NCBI GenBank assembly: GCA_963667315.1
Contig: OY763325.1
Location: 2,790,001-2,854,000, forward strand
Direction of reading: 5' to 3'
DNA length: 64,000 nucleotides
From: DAINPP01 sp963667315
GTDB lineage: Bacteria > Thermotogota > Thermotogae > MWEM01
Position 1 is the stretch's first letter, and each line of letters begins with the position of its first letter. Below are positions 34,294 through 42,471 of this stretch, one piece after another. The notes beneath the pieces are model-generated. The model saw only the letters and a program-made list of their open reading frames with translations, was not told the DNA's origin and did no database searches. The translations under genes were made by a program, and so were the position numbers.

Positions 34294-35121
34294 ATGAAAA
34301 TAGATTTTCACAGCCATACAACAGCATCTGATGGGACATTTACACCAACAGAAATCATAAAAGAAGCAGTGCACAAACAACTGGAATACTATGCAATAAC
34401 AGACCATGATACGTTAGATGGAGTCAAGCAGATAAAAGAAATTCCTGAAGGCATGGTATTTGTAACCGGAGTTGAAATTAGTGCTGAATATCAAAAGATA
34501 TTACACATTCTTGGATACGGATTTGATCTTGAAAATAAGAATCTCAATGCAAAGTTGGATGAATTACAGACCTACAGAAAAAAACGAAACAAAAATATGC
34601 TTATAAAAATGGAGAATCTGGGTTTTCATATCACAATGGAAGAGCTGATTGAAGAAGCGGGGAGTGATTTAGTCGGAAGACCACATTTTGCCAATCTTAT
34701 GCTGAGAAAGGGGTATGTTGAGAGTTACCAGGAAGCCTTTGATAGATACTTAAAAAAAGGCGCATCACTGTATTTGAACAAAAAGAGACTTGATCCTGAA
34801 GAAGCCATAAAACTGATCCATGAAGCCGGCGGGATAGCCGTAATGGCACACCCCTATCAGACAAAAAAGGAAGGAAAAGAGTTGGAAGCTCTTGTAAAAC
34901 AGTTGAAAAAATATGGACTTGATGGCATAGAAGTCTATTATTCTCAGCATACACCTGAAATGATAGAAGAATATAATCACTATGCACAAAAGTATGAATT
35001 AATTAAAACTGCTGGTTCAGATTTCCATGGGACAAATAAGCCACATATATCACTCGGAATGGAAGTTGAAAAGAAAGAGATTGAAGCGTTCCTTTCATTT
35101 GTCGATTTAAAGAGGTTGTAA
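34294..35121 (+). CDS. PHP-domain phosphatase (YciV/TrpH family), candidate PAP phosphatase
   Basis: 275 residues. All metal-binding motifs of the PHP fold are present: FHSHTTASDGT (5-15), TDHDT (36-40), GVEIS, GRPHFA, MAHP and GSDFHGT. Members of this family are known to act on 3',5'-nucleoside bisphosphates or RNA 5' ends. Here the gene sits one base before the APS kinase gene. PAP, the product left when a sulfotransferase uses PAPS, is a 3',5'-bisphosphate, so conversion of PAP to AMP is the most economical role. Removing PAP relieves product inhibition of sulfotransferases. AAAGGAGATG precedes the ATG. Confidence 0.85.
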   Translation: MKIDFHSHTTASDGTFTPTEIIKEAVHKQLEYYAITDHDTLDGVKQIKEIPEGMVFVTGVEISAEYQKILHILGYGFDLENKNLNAKLDELQTYRKKRNKNMLIKMENLGFHITMEELIEEAGSDLVGRPHFANLMLRKGYVESYQEAFDRYLKKGASLYLNKKRLDPEEAIKLIHEAGGIAVMAHPYQTKKEGKELEALVKQLKKYGLDGIEVYYSQHTPEMIEEYNHYAQKYELIKTAGSDFHGTNKPHISLGMEVEKKEIEAFLSFVDLKRL

Positions 35122-35122
35122 G

Positions 35123-35731
35123 ATGGAAAAAAATATCGTATGGCAAAATACAAAAGTAGACTTGGCGGATAGAGAAAATATTTTGAAGCAAAAGGGGTGT
35201 ATTCTGTGGTTTACGGGGCTTTCAGGTTCAGGAAAATCGACTGTTGCAGCAGAATTAGAAAAAAAGTTGAATGCTGAAAACTATTTTACCTATCTGTTGG
35301 ATGGTGATAATATCAGACATGGTCTAAACAGTGATCTTTCTTTTTCACAAGAGGAACGGAAAGAGAATATCCGTAGAATAGGCGAAGTAGCTTGTCTGTT
35401 CAAAGATTCAGGCCTAATCACTCTCCTCTCCTTTATATCACCGTACAGAAAGGACAGGGATGTTGTTAGAAAGAAAGCTGGTGAAGGGCGATTTGTTGAG
35501 ATATTTGTAGAATGTCCTCTGGAAGTCTGTGAAGAAAGAGATGTCAAAGGCTTGTATAAAATGGCGCGAGAAGGAAAGATTAAAGATTTTACAGGGATAA
35601 ATGCACCCTATGAAAAACCTGAAGCTCCTGAAATATCCTTAAATACAGACCAGATGTCATTAGAAGAATGTGTGACGTGTATATGGACTCATCTTAAGGA
35701 ACAGAAAATAATCCCTGATAGAACTGTATAA
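35123..35731 (+). CDS. cysC: Adenylylsulfate (APS) kinase
   Basis: 202 residues. Intact P-loop FTGLSGSGKST (30-40), LLDGDNIRHGLNSDLSF (58-74), RRIGEVACLF, SFISPYRKDRD, and the lid region IKDFTGINAPYE. It phosphorylates APS at the 3'-hydroxyl to give PAPS. It is the only complete APS kinase in the window; the two kinase domains fused to CysN are degenerate. It follows the PHP phosphatase by one base, so a PAPS-making and a probable PAP-destroying enzyme are translated together. Confidence 0.95.
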   Translation: MEKNIVWQNTKVDLADRENILKQKGCILWFTGLSGSGKSTVAAELEKKLNAENYFTYLLDGDNIRHGLNSDLSFSQEERKENIRRIGEVACLFKDSGLITLLSFISPYRKDRDVVRKKAGEGRFVEIFVECPLEVCEERDVKGLYKMAREGKIKDFTGINAPYEKPEAPEISLNTDQMSLEECVTCIWTHLKEQKIIPDRTV

Positions 35732-35738
35732 ATGAAGA

Positions 35739-35775
35739 AAAAGGTAGTTTTTTTATATACCCACAACTACCTTTT
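35739..35775. terminator. Bidirectional terminator between cysC and the TauE-like gene
   Basis: An 11-bp stem, AAAAGGTAGTT with AACTACCTTTT, loop of 15 bases, in AT-rich surroundings between convergent genes. Confidence 0.65.
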
Positions 35776-35780
35776 ATAAA

Positions 35781-36527
35781 TCAAAAAGCCAACAGAATCG
35801 TGCGAATACTCAAACCAATGATTAATAACCCAAGAATAATCATCAATGCTTTGGGGTTAATCTTACGGGTAACGAAGGCAGCAATAGGCGCAGCGGCACA
35901 CCCCCCTATGATGAGTCCGAGAATAACAAACCAGTTAAATTGGGAAATCAGGGCAAGAAAAGCAATTACCTCAGCAACCGTTACAAAAAACTCAGCGGCG
36001 TTGACAGAACCAATCGTTTTTCTGGGATTCTTGCCATCTGCAACGAGAGTTGTTGTGACAATGGGACCCCAGCCCCCACCGCCCACGGCGTCAAAAAAGC
36101 CCCCAACGAGACCCAGTAGATAAAAATGACGTTTTCGTACAAACACTTCTCGATTTACCGATTTTTTTCGGAATACCTTGAACAGAATTCTAACTCCCAT
36201 CAAGGCAAGATAAATAGCGATAAGCGGTTTAATAATACCGGTTGGAATCTGAGTGAGAACATAGGCTCCCACAACCCCACCGATAATCCCCGGAATCAGA
36301 AGCTTTTTAAACAACGTCTTATCCACATTTCCCAACTTAAAATGAGAAAAACCGGAAACGAGTGTTGTGAAAACCTCTGCAAAATGAACCGATGCACTGG
36401 AAATCGCCGGAGGAACACCAAGACTTAACAATAAAGAATTGGATGTTACACCATACGCCATACCAAGGGCTCCATCAACCAATTGTGCCATAAAACCAAC
36501 TATGATGAAAAACCATAAAGAATCCAT
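35781..36527 (-). CDS. TauE/SafE-family anion transporter
   Basis: 248 residues with about eight membrane spans and the two repeated family blocks, VDGALGMAYGVTSNSLLLSLG (about 17-37) and VGGFFDAVGGGGWGPIVTTTLV. Members move sulfite, sulfoacetate or other sulfur-containing anions; some may import sulfate. Placed next to two cysDN sets and the APS kinase, it most likely serves sulfate or sulfite traffic. It is preceded by its own possible promoter and a hairpin. Confidence 0.85.
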   Translation of the reverse strand: MDSLWFFIIVGFMAQLVDGALGMAYGVTSNSLLLSLGVPPAISSASVHFAEVFTTLVSGFSHFKLGNVDKTLFKKLLIPGIIGGVVGAYVLTQIPTGIIKPLIAIYLALMGVRILFKVFRKKSVNREVFVRKRHFYLLGLVGGFFDAVGGGGWGPIVTTTLVADGKNPRKTIGSVNAAEFFVTVAEVIAFLALISQFNWFVILGLIIGGCAAAPIAAFVTRKINPKALMIILGLLIIGLSIRTILLAF

Positions 36528-36548
36528 AAAGAGCCTCCAAAAATAAAG

Positions 36549-36579
36549 ATGATGTCCCTAATTAACTTAGGAACATCAT
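36549..36579 (-). terminator. Terminator or attenuator between cysNC copy 2 and the TauE-like gene
   Basis: A 12-bp imperfect stem (one mismatch), ATGATGTCCCTA with TAGGAACATCAT, followed on the minus strand by CTTTATTTTT. It lies downstream of both cysNC and a possible promoter at 36642-36671, so it could also attenuate the transporter gene. Confidence 0.6.
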
Positions 36580-36641
36580 AATTATACGCTTGAAAATTCT
36601 CAATATCAATATAATTTTAATACAACAAAAAGATAAGAGTT

Positions 36642-36671
36642 AGTATACTTGAGTTGAACAATAAAAATCAA
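36642..36671 (-). promoter_or_regulatory. Possible promoter for the TauE-like gene
   Basis: On the minus strand TTGATT, 18-base spacer, TATACT. One of the few candidates here with a recognisable -35. Confidence 0.4.
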
Positions 36672-36684
36672 TTTTCAAAACAAA

Positions 36685-38490
36685 CTAATACGGTCTAAAA
36701 ATAACCCGTTTATCCTGAAGCCTTGATTTTATAATGGAAGCCGCTTCTGAAATATCGTCGTTATCCGCGATATGCATATTTGGTTCAATATCTGTGGATA
36801 TCTCTTCTCCAACCCAAACGGTTTCAATCAGATCTTCATTGATGATGGTCTTAACGATAGACAAATCACTTTCACTGAGGTCAACAGCCGTCACGATGAG
36901 AATGACACCCGAGTCCATCATGATATGAGCGACTTCCGCCATTCTTCTGAGATGCTCTTCGCGGTTACTGTGATTGCCTTCTTCTTTGATATCCGCGTCA
37001 ACCCCATAAAGAATACTACCCAGACCAAGATAATAGACATATTTTCCATCATCGAACAGTTTCTTTTCCAATTGTCTTGCAATCTCTTTCCTGCCGGAAC
37101 CTCTTTCCCCTGTTATAAGGATCAGGGAGGCTTTTTGCGAGTACTTTTCCGCTCGTCTTTCCTTGGGAATGTCACTCTTGACCCATTTATAATTTCTAAG
37201 CATGACCTTGTCCCGAACCCATTTTTCCTTGTCTTCTTCAGATTCAATGATGATACCGCCACCGGTAATCTCATAATCATCGACGATGACAAAACGGCTG
37301 GTAATACGCATATTCTCTGCCAAATCGAAGGCAACAGCCTTTTCTGTCTTGAGCGTTATTTCAGCCACATCATGGCGATCGATCTGCTTTTTGGTGCTTC
37401 TGTCGAGTGTTGAGGCATCCAGAACACTGTGGATTTTTTCAAGGCGTGTTCGAACTTTCTGGGTTCCGATCTTAATATAATACTCCTTATCCATTGTCAT
37501 CGGCTCTCTACCCAGCCAGAAGAGATTGGCTTTTATTCGGGTTGAAACTTTTGTTTTAGGTTCGCCGTTACGTGTGGCAATCTCGCCTCGAGTAATGTAT
37601 ATTTGTTCCTCCAAAGTAAATCCGATATGGTTTCCCGCGCTCTTTTCCTGTTGAAGTTCTTTGTTGAATTCCTCAATTGTCTTAACCGTACTGGTCTTTC
37701 CAGAGGGATAGAAAATGACACGATCCCCAACGGAGATTTTTCCGGTGTCTATATTACCGGAAACAATTCTTCGATTATCACCATCCCTGGTAAATTTGTA
37801 CACATCCTGTACACTCATCCTGAACGGTAGATCTTCCGGAAGTTTTTCGACGTTGAACGTATCGAGTTGCTCCAGTAAAGTTTTACCCGAATACCAATTC
37901 ATGTTCTTTGATTTATCGGCGACATTATCCCCCATCATACCGGATACGGGGATAAAAATCTTTGCCTCAATATTGATCAGTTTTAAGAAGGCAGTGTATT
38001 CTTTGACAATAGACCGAAAGGTTTCTTCAGAATAATCCACAAGATCCATCTTGTTCACGAGAACTGCCACCTGTTTAATGCCCAGCATTGACAACATATA
38101 ACCGTGACGTTTGGAGTTTTCACGAACCCCTTCATGCGCATCGATAACCAGTAAAGCGGCTTCTGCCCTCGATGCCCCGGTAACCATATTCTTCAGGAAT
38201 TCGATATGTCCCGGTGCATCAATGATGATATAGCTACGTTTTTCCGTTTCAAAGAAACATCTTGCGGCATCTATCGTGATTCCCTGGGATTGTTCATCTT
38301 TCAAGGCATCCAGCAAAAAGGCATATTCAAAGGGCTTTGAATTCCGTTTACAGTTTTCTTTAACCTGTTCCAGTTTTCCTTCTGGCAGGGAATTGGTATC
38401 CGCAAGCATTCTACCAACGATAGTACTTTTACCATGATCCACATGACCGACAAAAACAATATTCATATCTTCTCTTTCTATCATCTGCAT
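36685..38490 (-). CDS. cysN: Sulfate adenylyltransferase large subunit fused to a degenerate APS-kinase domain (copy 2)
   Basis: About 601 residues, very similar throughout to the copy at 26255. GTPase motifs GHVDHGKS, DAPGH and NKMD are intact. The C-terminal kinase-like domain carries the same GERGSGRKE in place of the Walker A and the same LGLGSILYGVDADI, so the damage predates the duplication and the domain has been kept. The frame opens at a GTG at 38499, but the ATG at 38490 has AGGGG at proper spacing. The stop of cysD lies 12 bases upstream. Confidence 0.93.
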   Translation of the reverse strand: MQMIEREDMNIVFVGHVDHGKSTIVGRMLADTNSLPEGKLEQVKENCKRNSKPFEYAFLLDALKDEQSQGITIDAARCFFETEKRSYIIIDAPGHIEFLKNMVTGASRAEAALLVIDAHEGVRENSKRHGYMLSMLGIKQVAVLVNKMDLVDYSEETFRSIVKEYTAFLKLINIEAKIFIPVSGMMGDNVADKSKNMNWYSGKTLLEQLDTFNVEKLPEDLPFRMSVQDVYKFTRDGDNRRIVSGNIDTGKISVGDRVIFYPSGKTSTVKTIEEFNKELQQEKSAGNHIGFTLEEQIYITRGEIATRNGEPKTKVSTRIKANLFWLGREPMTMDKEYYIKIGTQKVRTRLEKIHSVLDASTLDRSTKKQIDRHDVAEITLKTEKAVAFDLAENMRITSRFVIVDDYEITGGGIIIESEEDKEKWVRDKVMLRNYKWVKSDIPKERRAEKYSQKASLILITGERGSGRKEIARQLEKKLFDDGKYVYYLGLGSILYGVDADIKEEGNHSNREEHLRRMAEVAHIMMDSGVILIVTAVDLSESDLSIVKTIINEDLIETVWVGEEISTDIEPNMHIADNDDISEAASIIKSRLQDKRVIFRPY

Positions 38491-38502
38491 GCCACACACC
38501 CC

Positions 38503-39384
38503 TCACATATAGCCATTTTTTCTGAGCTCCTCAAGACCACCGCCATCTTCTTTGTCCTGTGCCCTGCCGGAGCGTTCTGCGATATTTCTGAGTTTACCAC
38601 TTTCGAGTTCTTCTATGATCTCATCCACATTCTTTGCCGTGGAATCTATTGGGAAGGTGCAGGGATAGCATCCCAGAGAACGGTAGCGCTTACCGCTTCC
38701 CTGATCGTAATAAAGGGATACCGTGGGGATTGTTTCCTTTTTGATATATCGCCAGATGTCTGTTTCCGTCCAGTCGAGGAGCGGATGGATGCGCAGATGG
38801 GTTCCAGGGGCAAAGTCCGTCTTGTACTGATTCCAGAATTCAGGAGGCTGATCCCCTATATCCCAGAGGTTTTCGGTATCTCTTGGAGAGAAATATCTTT
38901 CTTTGGAACGGCTTCCTTCTTCGTCGGCACGAACACCCACAATAACACCTGTATAGGGTTCAGTGTTTTTATCCGTTTCATATCTTCCGGTTGTATGATT
39001 CATACGATAACGTTTTCCTTCACCGGAAAGGGTATCTCTTAAGGCCTTTGTCTTGAGTAGGCGGCAGCATTCGATGCGGGTGGCGTTACCATCCGGGAAT
39101 GTTTTTTTTGATGTGAGTGCTGCTTCGTTTTGGCCGTAGACCATGTCGAGCTTCCATTTAAGTGCCAGTTTATCACGATATTCTATCATCTCAGGGATCT
39201 TGTATGCTGTGTCAATGTGGACCAATGGAAAGGGTACATGTCCAAAGAATGCCTTTCTGGCCAGCCATAGCAGAACGGTACTGTCTTTTCCAATAGACCA
39301 GAGCATGCACATATTCTTGAAATTTGCATAGGCTTCTCTGAAGATTTGTACACTTTTGGCTTCGAGTCTTTCTATGTGTGTCAT
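38503..39384 (-). CDS. cysD: Sulfate adenylyltransferase small subunit CysD (copy 2)
   Basis: 293 residues, the same length and motifs as copy 1: WSIGKDSTVLLWL, VHIDTAYKIPEM, GVRADEEGSRSKERYFSPRD. It makes APS with CysN. The start at 39384 is fixed by GGAGGGAAAAG just before it; nine extra codons upstream are open but lack a ribosome site. Its leader contains a hairpin element (39408-39445), absent from copy 1, so the two copies may be regulated differently. Confidence 0.95.
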   Translation of the reverse strand: MTHIERLEAKSVQIFREAYANFKNMCMLWSIGKDSTVLLWLARKAFFGHVPFPLVHIDTAYKIPEMIEYRDKLALKWKLDMVYGQNEAALTSKKTFPDGNATRIECCRLLKTKALRDTLSGEGKRYRMNHTTGRYETDKNTEPYTGVIVGVRADEEGSRSKERYFSPRDTENLWDIGDQPPEFWNQYKTDFAPGTHLRIHPLLDWTETDIWRYIKKETIPTVSLYYDQGSGKRYRSLGCYPCTFPIDSTAKNVDEIIEELESGKLRNIAERSGRAQDKEDGGGLEELRKNGYM

Positions 39385-39407
39385 CTTTTCCCTCCTGTTT
39401 TTTCTCC

Positions 39408-39445
39408 ACACAAGTTCCCCTCTAGGAAAGAGGCATTACTTGTGT
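39408..39445. repeat. Branched palindrome in the cysD copy 2 leader
   Basis: Outer stem ACACAAGT/ACTTGTGT (39408-39415 with 39438-39445) and inner stem CCTCT/AGAGG. It lies between the predicted RNA start near 39461 and the cysD ATG. It may be an RNA control element or a mobile palindrome. Confidence 0.55.
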
Positions 39446-39467
39446 TGGGGTGGGTTACTTTCAAAGG

Positions 39468-39496
39468 ATTATATCAACCATCAATAAAAAAAGCAA
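39468..39496 (-). promoter_or_regulatory. Promoter for cysD-cysNC copy 2
   Basis: On the minus strand TTGCTT, 17-base spacer ending TGA, then TATAAT (an extended -10). The best-formed promoter of the sulfate genes. Confidence 0.75.
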
Positions 39497-39526
39497 ATTA
39501 AATTCTAAAACAAGTTCGTTATTCTG

Positions 39527-39535
39527 TGATATACT
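39527..39535 (+). promoter_or_regulatory. Extended -10 promoter for the SLC13-type transporter
   Basis: TGATATACT on the plus strand, about 43 bases before the TTG start at 39578. Confidence 0.5.
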
Positions 39536-39577
39536 TTTAATGCTTGAATCATATTTCAAAAAAAGTGGGGAGAATTT

Positions 39578-40945
39578 TTGAGAAAAAAAAGAATCAGTAT
39601 TTTTATCCTATCTGCGTTATTCATCCTGTTACCCTTTATAACACCTGTCCCAGAGGGATTAACACTTCAGGGATATAAGGCTTTGATGGTGTTTGTTGTT
39701 TGTGTTGTGTGGTGGGTAACCAATGTGGTACCTCTGATGATAACCAGTTTGCTGGCGATTGTTTTACTCCCTTTGCTTGGTGCAACAACTACCGAAGCGG
39801 TATATTCTAAATTTGGTAATACCGCGATTTTCTTTGTTATCGGATCATTTATTCTTTCTGCTGCCTTTGTCAGTTCCGGTTTGAGTAGTCGATTTACGGT
39901 CAAATTCTTAAAAGCATTTGGTAAAAGTCCGCTTTTCCTAGTGCTGGGTTTTCAATATCTGGCACTTGTTATGGGTTTCTGGATGTCGGGTCATGCTGTA
40001 GCGGCCCTTCTTTTACCTTTAGTGATAGAAATAAACGAAAATGTTATCAATCAGAAAGAAGGTAAAGCTTATTCACGGAGTCTTTGTTTCTCGGTTATGT
40101 GGGGAGCGGTAATTGGGAGTATGACGACACTTCTTGGTGGAGCAAGAGGACCACTGGCACTTGCAATTCTTGAAAAGTCAACTGGACAAACCATCTCCTT
40201 TTCAAAATGGATCCTGTTTACCCTTCCATTGGTGCTAATAATCAGCGGGATTGCCACCTTTATATTGGTCAAAATCACACCAAGGAATATACAAATTGAA
40301 AGGTGCAAAGAACAAATAGAAGAAAAGGTCAACAGGCTGGGCAGCATCTCACGAAAAGAAAAAAAAGTACTACTCGTTATGATTCCAACCATACTGACGT
40401 GGGTATTCCTCGGAACAACAGTCGGCATTGCGAGTATTGCTTTATCCTCAACCATTGCCCTGTTTGTTTTAAAAGCTGTCAAATGGTCCGAAGTGGAGCG
40501 AGATGTCAACTGGGGGGTTATCCTGATGTATGGAGGTGCAATTTCTCTCGGCTACACCCTTTACGAATGCGGTGTATCCGACTGGTTGATCAATCTCACC
40601 CTTGGAGCATTCAGCAATACAACACTCATCCTGCTGCTGTTAACCATCATTGTTGTACTTTTAACGGAAAGCATGAGTAACACTGCGGTTGTTGCCTTCT
40701 TAATGCCCGTGGCACTTTCAGCAGCGTTGAGGTTAAATATTAATCCCATCAACATGGTGCTGGTGGTTACACTCCCCTCCGGTATGGCCTTTATGATGCC
40801 GATGAGCACCCCAGCAGTTGCGATGATGCTTTCCACAGGATATTTGGAGCTGAAAGATACCGTCAAATATGGTATTATTTTAAACATAACGGGCATCATT
40901 TTGACATTTTTAAGTGCTATGATCTATTGGCCGTTGATGAGTTGA
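39578..40945 (+). CDS. SLC13/DASS-family sodium:anion symporter, probable sulfate importer
   Basis: 455 residues with about eleven to twelve membrane spans. Two inverted-repeat hairpin-loop motifs of the family are visible: FGNTAIFFVIGSFILSAA (about 81-98) and TESMSNTAVVAFLMPVALS (about 365-383), the latter with the Ser-Asn-Thr signature. Substrates of this family include sulfate, phosphate and dicarboxylates. Position between the second cysDN set and other sulfur genes favours sulfate. The start is TTG 39578 after GGGGAG. Confidence 0.85.
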   Translation: MRKKRISIFILSALFILLPFITPVPEGLTLQGYKALMVFVVCVVWWVTNVVPLMITSLLAIVLLPLLGATTTEAVYSKFGNTAIFFVIGSFILSAAFVSSGLSSRFTVKFLKAFGKSPLFLVLGFQYLALVMGFWMSGHAVAALLLPLVIEINENVINQKEGKAYSRSLCFSVMWGAVIGSMTTLLGGARGPLALAILEKSTGQTISFSKWILFTLPLVLIISGIATFILVKITPRNIQIERCKEQIEEKVNRLGSISRKEKKVLLVMIPTILTWVFLGTTVGIASIALSSTIALFVLKAVKWSEVERDVNWGVILMYGGAISLGYTLYECGVSDWLINLTLGAFSNTTLILLLLTIIVVLLTESMSNTAVVAFLMPVALSAALRLNINPINMVLVVTLPSGMAFMMPMSTPAVAMMLSTGYLELKDTVKYGIILNITGIILTFLSAMIYWPLMS

Positions 40946-40955
40946 AGGTGATCAC

Positions 40956-41411
40956 ATGCAGAAAAAAAAGATTTATCTCGTATCGCTCGATTTTGAAAAA
41001 AACAACAAAATAGAAACATTTATTCAAGATCATCTCTCAGATGAAATAGAAGCTATTGCCTTGATTGATGAGAATATTCTCAACACGGTGTCCGATCTTT
41101 TTATGGAAAAAGGTTGGCTCGGAGCTGGGCAGGCGGAAAATATACGGGAGTTGTTTTTGAAGAAGGCGGAAAGGGAAGCGCAAGAATGGTTAGTGTACAT
41201 ACAAAAAATAACAAAGGAAAAAAATAAAAAAATAAAGACCAGAATAGTAAAACAATTTATAGAAGTTTTCTTTAAAAACTTGAAAACTGAAGAAACGGGA
41301 CAAGTAATATTTGTTTTCAAAAGTGGTAAAAACACAACCTATGATGCTGTTAAAAATTTTTTAAAGAATATTTCACAGCATCAAGTATTCAATTATTTGT
41401 TTTTAAAGTAA
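40956..41411 (+). CDS. Small cytoplasmic protein of unknown function
   Basis: 151 residues, Lys/Glu-rich, with no signal peptide or membrane span. It begins KKKIYLVSLDFEKNNKIETFIQDHL and has alternating strands and amphipathic helices vaguely like a universal-stress-type fold, but no ATP-binding motif that I can identify. It starts 10 bases after the anion transporter, so it probably works with or controls it. Convergent with rmlB copy 2, 6 bases away. Confidence 0.6.
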   Translation: MQKKKIYLVSLDFEKNNKIETFIQDHLSDEIEAIALIDENILNTVSDLFMEKGWLGAGQAENIRELFLKKAEREAQEWLVYIQKITKEKNKKIKTRIVKQFIEVFFKNLKTEETGQVIFVFKSGKNTTYDAVKNFLKNISQHQVFNYLFLK

Positions 41412-41417
41412 ACCCAT

Positions 41418-42470
41418 TTAATTTTTGTAATTCACCTCATAAAAGCGCATATGTTCTCCCGAAATGACCTTCTCCATCCATTCTCTGTTGTTCAGATACC
41501 AGTCAATGGTCATTTCAATACCCTCATCAAACATCACAGTGGGTTCCCATCCGATCTCTTTCTTGATCAGAGAAGGATCAATTCCATAGCGTCTATCATG
41601 ACCGAGTCTGTCCGTTACATGCTTGATCAAATCTGTGTTGATTGCAGCATCTTTAGTCTTTTCCCGAAGGACATCCAAAATCCTGTTGACGATATAAACA
41701 TTTTCTCTCTCGTTGTGTCCCCCAACATTATACACCTTTCCGGGAGCAGCTTTGTCAAAAACCATGTCGATCGCTCTACAATGATCTTCAACATAGAGCC
41801 AGTCTCTGATCTGCCTGCCATCACCGTAAACCGGCAAAGCCTTGTGATTCAAAGCGTTGTTGATCATCAAAGGAATGAGTTTTTCAGGGAACTGATAGGA
41901 TCCATAATTGTTGGAACATCTTGTGATGTTCAACGGCATCCCAAACGTATCAAAATAAGCCTTACAGATAAAATCGGCAGAAGCCTTTGAAGCTGAATAA
42001 GGGCTGTGTGGGTCAAGCGGTGTACTTTCCTTAAAAAATCCCGTTGCGCCAAGTGTCCCATAAACCTCATCTGTTGACACCTGAAAGAACTTTTTATCCG
42101 CAAGCCAATGACCCTCTTTAAACCAGAACCGCTTGGCAACATCCAACAAGTTCTGAGTTCCAAGAATATTTGTTTTCAGAAAAACCTGAGGATCATGAAT
42201 AGAACGATCCACATGAGATTCTGCGGCAAAGTTAATCACGCCATCAATCTCATGTTGTTCAAAAAGGACTGTAATCGCTTCCGTATCACAAATATCCGCC
42301 TTGACAAAGTCGAATCGTGTATCATTAAGACAAGATGAAAGATTCTCAAGATTTCCAGCATATGTTAGAGAGTCAATTCCAAGTATTTTTCTTTCAGGAT
42401 GTTTTTTTAAATAATAATAGATAAAATTACTACCGATAAAACCGGCTATTCCTGTAACAAGTAAAGTCAT
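41418..42470 (-). CDS. rmlB: dTDP-glucose 4,6-dehydratase (copy 2)
   Basis: 350 residues, strongly similar to the copy at 20718: TGIAGFIGSNF, STDEVYG, YSASK and RCSNNYGSYQFPEKLIPLMI. It supplies dTDP-4-keto-6-deoxyglucose, here for the VioA-type aminotransferase at 46 kb. It is the last gene of the long minus-strand polysaccharide operon. GGAGG precedes the ATG one base after rmlA. Confidence 0.95.
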   Translation of the reverse strand: MTLLVTGIAGFIGSNFIYYYLKKHPERKILGIDSLTYAGNLENLSSCLNDTRFDFVKADICDTEAITVLFEQHEIDGVINFAAESHVDRSIHDPQVFLKTNILGTQNLLDVAKRFWFKEGHWLADKKFFQVSTDEVYGTLGATGFFKESTPLDPHSPYSASKASADFICKAYFDTFGMPLNITRCSNNYGSYQFPEKLIPLMINNALNHKALPVYGDGRQIRDWLYVEDHCRAIDMVFDKAAPGKVYNVGGHNERENVYIVNRILDVLREKTKDAAINTDLIKHVTDRLGHDRRYGIDPSLIKKEIGWEPTVMFDEGIEMTIDWYLNNREWMEKVISGEHMRFYEVNYKN

Positions 42471-42471
42471 G

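Noticed and set aside
36772..37413. Long plus-strand reading frame opposite cysNC
   Set aside because: It is antisense to a strongly supported gene, and a similar shadow frame appears opposite the first cysNC copy.
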